Source: Siphonodentalium dalli (lineage: Eukaryota; Mollusca; Scaphopoda; Gadilida; Siphonodentaliidae). From it: 64,000 nt of DNA. The position numbers and the translations under genes were made by a program. The DNA lies in assembly GCA_032622095.1 (NCBI GenBank), contig CP136061.1, positions 122,586,754-122,650,753 of the forward strand, written 5' to 3'. The notes under the pieces are model-generated. The model had not been told where the DNA came from. It made no database searches and was given only the letters and a program-made list of their open reading frames with translations. Of the stretch, positions 57,961 to 64,000 are shown piece by piece. Each line of letters starts with the position of its first letter. Within the stretch, counting starts at the first letter, position 1.

Positions 57961-58640
57961 TGACAGCAGTCTGATGCCTTATTGCAATAAAAAATAAACC
58001 TCCATCTAACAGGTCATTGGTGCTTCCAGCATCCCTGTTATCAAACACATGTTTTAAATATCTTTCACAGTCACAATGCATTTCCCCCCTTTTACATGCT
58101 AGGGTATGATCTCTTACAGTGAAAATACCAGTCTGCTCTGTTGATAATTATCCACATGTCAAATCTGACAGTTGTATCAACAATCAGGTCAAGCACACAC
58201 AGCTCTCTCCAGCCAGTGTTTTGTTTTGGTAATTAGTTTTGAAATTGAATGTCAAATGTATTCCCAGAAGCATTTGGTCTCTACTAAGTGGTGGGTCAGT
58301 GAAAATATGTTGTTTATACAGTTTTAACACTTCCTTTCAGTGAATTAATTACTACCCTATGAATGGTTCTGTAGTTTGTCAGTCTAGTTAATAACTAGAC
58401 CAAGGTTTCCTTACAGTCAACTCTCAACTAATTTGAAAGTAATGAAAATTAGGTCTGGTTTTAATAAGACTGGTAGTTTGTGTGACCACCATTTGTTGAT
58501 TGAGACTGTTTCTAATAGAGACAACTTTATAAGTTTAAGAATTAGCCACTCACTCCAAAAACTTTAACCCCCTCCATAGGACAACTATTTGAGTTGGTGA
58601 GTTCAAGTTTGGTACTAATATATCAGTTCCCGTGATGATA
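57961..58640. other. No feature recognised
   Basis: Unassigned AT-rich sequence between family I copies; it could be unique family I interior. Confidence 0.35.
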
Positions 58641-58646
58641 GTTTTA

Positions 58647-59266
58647 AGCTCACCTGAGGCATAATCTCCTGTGGAGCTCATCGGCCATCATCGGTCCTTC
58701 CATCAAAAATTGTTTAAACATCTTCTTCTCCAGACCCATAAGACTGAATGGGTTCATATTTGGTGTGGATATTGCCTAGATGACTAAAATGAGGTCACCA
58801 AGTCAAATAGTTGCAAAGCCAGGGCCATAACTCTTTTCCTCCAGAGTAAGTCTTAAAACAACTTCTTGTCAAGAACCATTAAGCTTATATTTGGCATGGA
58901 GGGTCCTTGGTTTTCTGGGGTTCAGATCTGTTAACATGGGATCACTGGGCAAACATGGGTGGAGCCAGGGTCAATATCTTTAAAACAAAATAAAACAATT
59001 TAGATTTAATTTTTTAGATTTAACTCCTTGCTTCATTTAACAACAAAAAATAGATAATTTTCAATGTCAGAGGTTAAAAAAAACTTAGGTTTTACTTATT
59101 GATAAAAAATATGTTTTTTTAAATAAAACTTTTTTTTTAATTTTAAATTTAATTTTGAAAGACTAATTTTGTTATAACAACGTACTGACTATTGTAGTTT
59201 TCAGAGTCCCAGTCTTCTCCGTCTTTACAGTCTGGTGAGCGACCCCACAGTCTTTGACTGTCTTGT
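58647..59266 (+). mobile_element. Family I element with both ends
   Basis: 5' AGCTCACCTGAGGCATAATC then TCCTGTGGAGCT, no long (GTCC)n (only CGGTCCTTCCATC), two units, A/T-rich block, and the 3' end CAGAGTCCCAGTCTTCTCCG ... CTTTGACTGTCTTGT at 59203-59266. Confidence 0.72.
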
Positions 59267-59267
59267 A

Positions 59268-59440
59268 TTTCCAGATGATAGCTTCTGTGTTGACTGAATG
59301 GATAGAAATTTGGTATGCAGGTTTGAAAACATTTTTCAGTTGATAATTCCAAGTTATGGAATCATTTGAAATGTAATTTGAAACAAGCCAACAGGCATAT
59401 TATGACGCTGTGGCGGTGCTTGATCTTGTTCATTTCTAGG
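59268..59440 (+). mobile_element. Family E fragment (empty site for the 23594 MITE)
   Basis: TTTCCAGATGATAGCTTCTG to GCCAACAGGCATATTATGAC and GCTGTGGCGGTGCTTG, the uninterrupted counterpart of 23550-23990. Confidence 0.65.
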
Positions 59441-61694
59441 GTGTTCAGATAATCAATATATATAAAAGAGTAGGATCTGTCTATCTGTCTGTCTAACTCA
59501 GAATACCCCGGCAGATGTTATAATGGCATTAGTTTTTCAAAATATTTATTTAATAAAAATAGAAAATAAAAACAAAATTATGGTAAATTGATTTACAAAA
59601 AAAAATTAAAGTGTTTAAATGATCAAAATGTGCTTGAAGCGCATCAAGGGACTGCTGCTGTCTAGGATGTTATTGTGAGCGAAGCCGCAGGCCCCTTTTT
59701 GCCTGGCCACAGGCTCCTCTGATGCTTTGGGAGCCTTTTTTCAGCTGGTATGTTATAATATTTCAGCCAATAGTCAGAAAAACACTTTATGGATTCCAAT
59801 TCTGGAATGTTCAGCTAATTGCCGGGCTTAGCCACAGTAACAGGTAACTTGTAACATATGTTACTATGGTATTGCTATGGGGGGATGCAATTGATGGGGA
59901 AAATAAAGTCACATGACTTTACGCTGTGAAACCGACACGTTTATTAATATCAGCAAAACATGTTAACAATAGATGCAGTTGGTGAGAAAAAGCTCTGTTC
60001 ATATTGACTTTATTGGCTTCAGTCAAAATAAGATGTTAGCGCAGACAAATCCCAATCTCCCATTGCTTGTATAGCATTGGTCACTCATTCAGGTTGTCAG
60101 AAGATTAGATCATTCCTCTTTGCTAGAATTTCCATATACTACATGTTGGAATGGCAATGGCAACACTTGTTACGAGTTACACGTACCTGTTGCTTAATAA
60201 TAACCTGGTTAAATTTAAAGTTCCCAAGTTTGTTAATAAATTTAGTTGAAAATACCTATAATGAATGAATGGAAATGGCGTTAGGCCACCACCCGAGTGC
60301 TATCCTTTCACAATAGACCATTCCCGAGTTACAATTTATTGAAAGCTCTTCTGTGTTGGAGGTGAGAAACAGACATCACATGACAGCAACGTAGGGTTCT
60401 TTTTGTAAACAAATTGCTAGCGAAATGTCATTAACATAATGTGAAAATAATATCTGCAAAATGTTGATTCTCCTAAATTTATTACAAATACACATAACTG
60501 GCCCACGAAAAAGCACTTTAGACAGTGATTTATGTATTTGGACTTATTTTTTGGTGTACAATCGAGGACATTAATTCCCTGTTTGTCTACCAAATAATCA
60601 AGTTGTCTATCGAGGCACATGTAGTCTATATGTTCCATTATATACATAAATCTTTATTATTCATCAATATTAATTTCAAAAAATTTTCATCATGAGTTAC
60701 CATTGCAAATTATATAATAAACCTGACATTCCAAAAATATTTTATACCATAACACTCTCCAACATACAGTACTCTTGAGAATATGTTTACTCACTGACAT
60801 TTCAACATGCAAATTATATATGTATTGTCGGCCCTCGATTTGAATATCTGCAAATGTCGCCTCGAAATGACTGTAACCATGTATTAGTTATCTTTGAATC
60901 AATCCAAACAGGAAAGAAACAAATAAAGATAACCAAAAATTCTGAAAACAGTGACAGAAACATTCCGATCTCTGGATTGTGTTCGTGTGATTCAAATCAT
61001 GATGCTATCAACTGTTTATATAAACATGTTTCTTCAGCAAAATGATAGAATGAAAACACTTAATTGGTTTCATGTGGTTAATTATCTTCGTCAACCTTTT
61101 CAGTTGTGTTGTTAGTCAAACTTCATTTACGTTGTGTGAGAAACAAAAAATTTCTTGTGCCACCTCAACACAGAAAGAGTATTACATTATCCCATTAATT
61201 TACCCACAGTAATATCTTCTGTTAAGCAAAGGATTTCTGAATTTATTTGTCGTTTACTTATAGTGAGGAAAGATGTTTTAACAAGGTTGATTACCCTTGA
61301 TGAGATTTTCGTGGTAATTTTCCTCCAGTGTAGCATAAGTTAACAATATGTTTCAATTATTGTCTCTATAACTCTGGCATAGTTTGTCTATTTCTGCTTT
61401 TGCTTTGCTTTATCTCATTGAGTTCAGAATATATTTACCTACAGTGACCATGTTGTAATAATCACCTGTTGATTCTCAGAAATGCGCAAAATTACCTTGC
61501 ACTACCCTTTGAAAGCTGATTACCTGTTTTATAAGATCTTTTAATTATATATACTCTGAGATAGATATGTCAGTGCGCTTTCATTATTATACAGGGTTAT
61601 GTATATTCAAAAGATTCATCCAGAGTTCCAGACTAATATAATTGCTGAAGGTCTCATTGTCGCTACATTTAAGTATTTTGGTTGATGCTGCAAC
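59441..61694. other. No gene or repeat recognised
   Basis: 2.2 kb of AT-rich intron-like sequence with several 60-75-codon frames, none resembling a known protein or the expected next MON2 exon. Confidence 0.45.
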
Positions 61695-61720
61695 AGTACA
61701 ACTCCAGTCATGAAAGGGTT
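61695..61720. mobile_element. Family A terminal fragment
   Basis: CAACTCCAGTCATGAAAGGG is the family A right end in isolation. Confidence 0.45.
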
Positions 61721-61779
61721 TTTAATTAATAAGTATTGAATTTGAATTTGAGCATTTTGAATTTGCACGCCATTTATCT

Positions 61780-61930
61780 GGTGACAGTTTGACTTCTCAA
61801 TCGTTCCTAAGAAGATGGGAGGTTATATGCTCTTAATAATTATTCTGATATTCAAATAGTTATGTAAAACATTGAAATGAACTTGAAAGAAATAGTACCA
61901 CAACCGCATAAGCAGCTGACTTTAGAGAAA
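61780..61930. repeat. Dispersed repeat copy 2 (pair near 17490-17600)
   Basis: AATAATTATTCTGATATTCA at 61834 and GAACTTGAAAGAAATAGTAC resemble the 17511-17580 region. Confidence 0.5.
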
Positions 61931-62087
61931 GTCAACATTTGGCTGCGTGTATTTCAAATAATTGAATACTCAGATTGTATGAACACAGTGTCACTCGAGG
62001 GTTGTGGATATGGAGACATTCTTTTGTGTCCCTTGGTACTGGAATTTGTGTATTTCTAACAAGCATTGCAATATAAAAAATGTTACC

Positions 62088-62388
62088 ACAATAGGCTAGC
62101 ATCACTAAATTCATCCTCTGGGACCTCATTCTACTTAAGCCTCATTATTTGGGAAGTATCAATAGTCTGAAATTAACATTGTTTTTGGTTAGTTTTTCCC
62201 TTCTGTTCAGTTTCTATATCCCCTAATTTGCAAAAGATAAATTGCATAATCGAGGTGAGTAATGGGTGAGCTTCACAAACTTCAACTTCAATCTGATCCT
62301 AGGTCTCCCATGGCAATTGAGGCTTCAGTAGAAATTCACCACCTGGGGGCCTCAGGCTGCAAATGACAGACACACTATTTCAAGGTTT
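62088..62388 (+). mobile_element. Family C element, left-truncated
   Basis: Starts within the first hairpin (GGCTAGCATCACTAAATTCA), keeps the spacer (TTTCCCTTCTGTTCAGTTTC), a deleted second hairpin and the right end CACTATTTCAAGGTTTGA. Confidence 0.7.
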
Positions 62389-62389
62389 G

Positions 62390-62681
62390 AACCAAATAAT
62401 CGACTCCTTAACCACAGCAGAATTATGGGTAATTTTTCAGGATTTAGTTGGAAATATGGCTTGTTGCCATTCATTGGAAAGCTCTCTCAGAGCTTTCCTG
62501 ATGAATGGCAACAAGCCATATTTCTAACTAGAAACTAAAAGCAATGTTAGAAATAGATAGAAATATGGCTCTGAGAGAGCTTTCCAATGAATGGCAACAA
62601 GCCATATTTCCGACTAAATGCTGAAAAATTACCCATAATTCTGCTGTGGTTAAGGGATCGATTATTTAGGGCATTACTGTA
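62390..62681. mobile_element. Family B MITE, rearranged with an extra arm
   Basis: Left arm starts at CCAAATAATCGACTCCTTAA directly after the family C copy. The palindrome centre recurs twice (GAAAGCTCTCTCAGAGCTTT near 62477 and GCTCTGAGAGAGCTTT near 62569), and the right arm ends GGGCATTACTGTA. Confidence 0.7.
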
Positions 62682-63248
62682 TATCACACTCATATCTTCA
62701 AAGAATCGGAAGAAATGCCTTCTATCTTTTTGAAACCTCAATGATGGACGTGGATACTAGCTATTACAGACTAGCTTATTTAGCCTTCTATAAAGCAAAA
62801 AGGTTGATATCCTTTGGGAATAAGCAGACTTTTATATCATATAATACACCCCACCCCGATAAGGATTCTTTAATAGACATTTGAAAAATAAATAAACTAC
62901 ATTATCGAAATGATCTATGTTCTTAGCCAATATACCAAGGGACAAGATAGAGTAGGTATCACTGAGTTATACCCTATAAATTTCACTCAACGTTATCCGA
63001 ATAATGGCTGTGAATACCCGGGGAAGACATCATCCAACAGACGAGGGCCAGAAATCAAATAAAATGTCAATATGACGTAACAAAACCTATAGATGAGAAA
63101 ATAAATCTGTGAAGTTAATTTGTAGTTAATTACTTTTATGATGGGTTTATGTGGTAGTTCAGAAATTTCCCAATATTTCCACCATAATAGGATTTCCCAG
63201 TAGAACGACTTGACAAGAGCAAGGCAGCACATTATAGTGAATAAAGAA
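62682..63248. other. No feature recognised
   Basis: Unassigned intron-like sequence. Confidence 0.35.
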
Positions 63249-63355
63249 TTGTGAAACACATTAGTAGTATATATTCCCTGGTTTATGAGCTGGGAGTTGG
63301 TCTCTTGGTGTACATAGATTTATATCACATGTCTGTGGGAGATCAGTATTATGTC
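63249..63355 (+). repeat. ~107-bp direct repeat, copy 1
   Basis: ATTGTGAAACACATTAGTAG through GAGCTGGGAGTTGGTCTCTT to CACATGTCTGTGGGAGA, matching 63855-63960 with only a few differences, 606 bp apart. Confidence 0.85.
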
Positions 63356-63854
63356 GTCGGGGACTGATGAAAATTCCTCTTGAATGAATCAGCCTGTGGT
63401 CGTTTTAAACCATACTGTATCATGATTTTATATGGTTCTTGTGCAGTCTTGTGATGAAAATAACACAGTTGAGCTACACATATAAGTTACCTATAACATG
63501 TGTTATTATTACCAAAAAGATTTGCCTGATTCACATAACCATGCACTGTGACTACACACACATTGTCATTCAGTTAAGATATCTTGTGTCCACGATTTAG
63601 CCAAGAGCAATATCTATCTTCCAATATTAACCATTGACATAATTCCAATGAGTGATGTGGCCAATACAAGAATGCAATTTACCTGTGCAGAATAGTTTTA
63701 TTTTGATGAAGACAATTGACAGCACAGATGATGGATCCTCAATGTGGATAGATTTCAGCACTATATATCCAACAATCAACTACCCATTTGCTACAAATTG
63801 GGTGACATTATGAACTTGTAAGTTTCATGTCATAAAAATCATTGAATAAAGATA

Positions 63855-63960
63855 ATTGTGAAACACATTAGTAGTATATATTCCCGGGTATATGAGCTGG
63901 GAGTTGGTCTCTTGGTGTACATAGATGTATATCACATGTCTGTGGGAGAACAGTATTTAT
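63855..63960 (+). repeat. ~107-bp direct repeat, copy 2
   Basis: Second copy of 63249-63355. Both copies are preceded by GAATAAAGA. The ~500 bp between them shows no primer-binding site, polypurine tract or coding sequence, so an LTR reading is not supported. Confidence 0.8.
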
Positions 63961-64000
63961 TATATGATCATAAGTTTCTTTCCCCAATTCCTATGTTAAA

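Noticed and set aside
63249-63960. LTR retrotransposon
   Set aside because: The repeats lack clear TG...CA ends, and no primer-binding site, polypurine tract or gag/pol sequence lies between them.

Overview
The window is animal nuclear DNA, AT-rich, intron-dominated and packed with transposon debris; nothing bacterial or viral was recognised. The only host gene I can support is two exons of a MON2 homologue on the + strand (2033-2190 and 6528-6615). They have matching splice phases and encode consecutive pieces of this conserved Golgi/endosome trafficking scaffold. I found no further MON2 exon, so from 6616 to the right edge the window reads as one intron of at least 57 kb. The repeat style points to a mollusc, probably a bivalve: families with a terminal hairpin, a (GTCC)n tract and a ~150-190 bp internal repeat, plus a ~160-bp satellite-like array resembling the bivalve BIV160/pearl type. 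The taxon is an inference.

Mobile elements. Family A is a ~250-bp element with TTAA flanks, CCCTTTCATGA-type ends and two internal hairpins (piggyBac-like MITE). Family B is a 100-220-bp foldback flanked by TA with CAGTAATGCC ends (Tc1/mariner/pogo-like MITE). Family C has CAAGCC ends, 8-bp target duplications and hairpins matching AGAGGGTGAATTTAGTGATG (hAT-like MITE). Two other hAT-like MITEs (8494-8845, 23594-23970) and a 1.2-kb internally deleted hAT transposon with a transposase remnant (54605-55812) keep their 8-bp duplications. A further inverted-repeat element (46813-47281) has a ~10-bp direct repeat and an empty-site paralogue at 51394-51665.

Hairpin plus (GTCC)n families are D (12988-17060 array; 36896-37380; 49180-49440; 49885-50480), E (18285-18880, 20186-21815 and fragments), F (3640-4160, 31560-32325 reversed), H (2232-2700, 7680-8250, 32326-33020, 34564-34955) and I (2980-3195, 41962-43190, 52366-53050, 54493-56709, 56714-57284, 57285-57960, 58647-59266). 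Tandem arrays include the ~160-bp D array with a 787-bp higher-order duplication, a 149-bp satellite (38580-39508), and shorter duplications of 104, 127, ~140, 170, ~440 and 464 bp.

Layout: 1-2032 intron with A and B copies; 2033-6615 MON2 exons with an H/I/F-filled intron; 6616-12987 nested MITEs; 12988-17060 satellite-like array; 17061-24800 E elements and hAT/B/C MITEs; 24800-37400 mixed repeats with a 464-bp tandem duplication; 37400-41330 C elements, the 149-bp satellite and a perfect 70-bp palindrome; 41330-53300 I/A/D elements and a MULE-like insertion; 53300-59440 C tandem array and I elements carrying the hAT remnant; 59440-64000 mostly unannotated intron. No tRNA, rRNA, CRISPR array or promoter could be supported.
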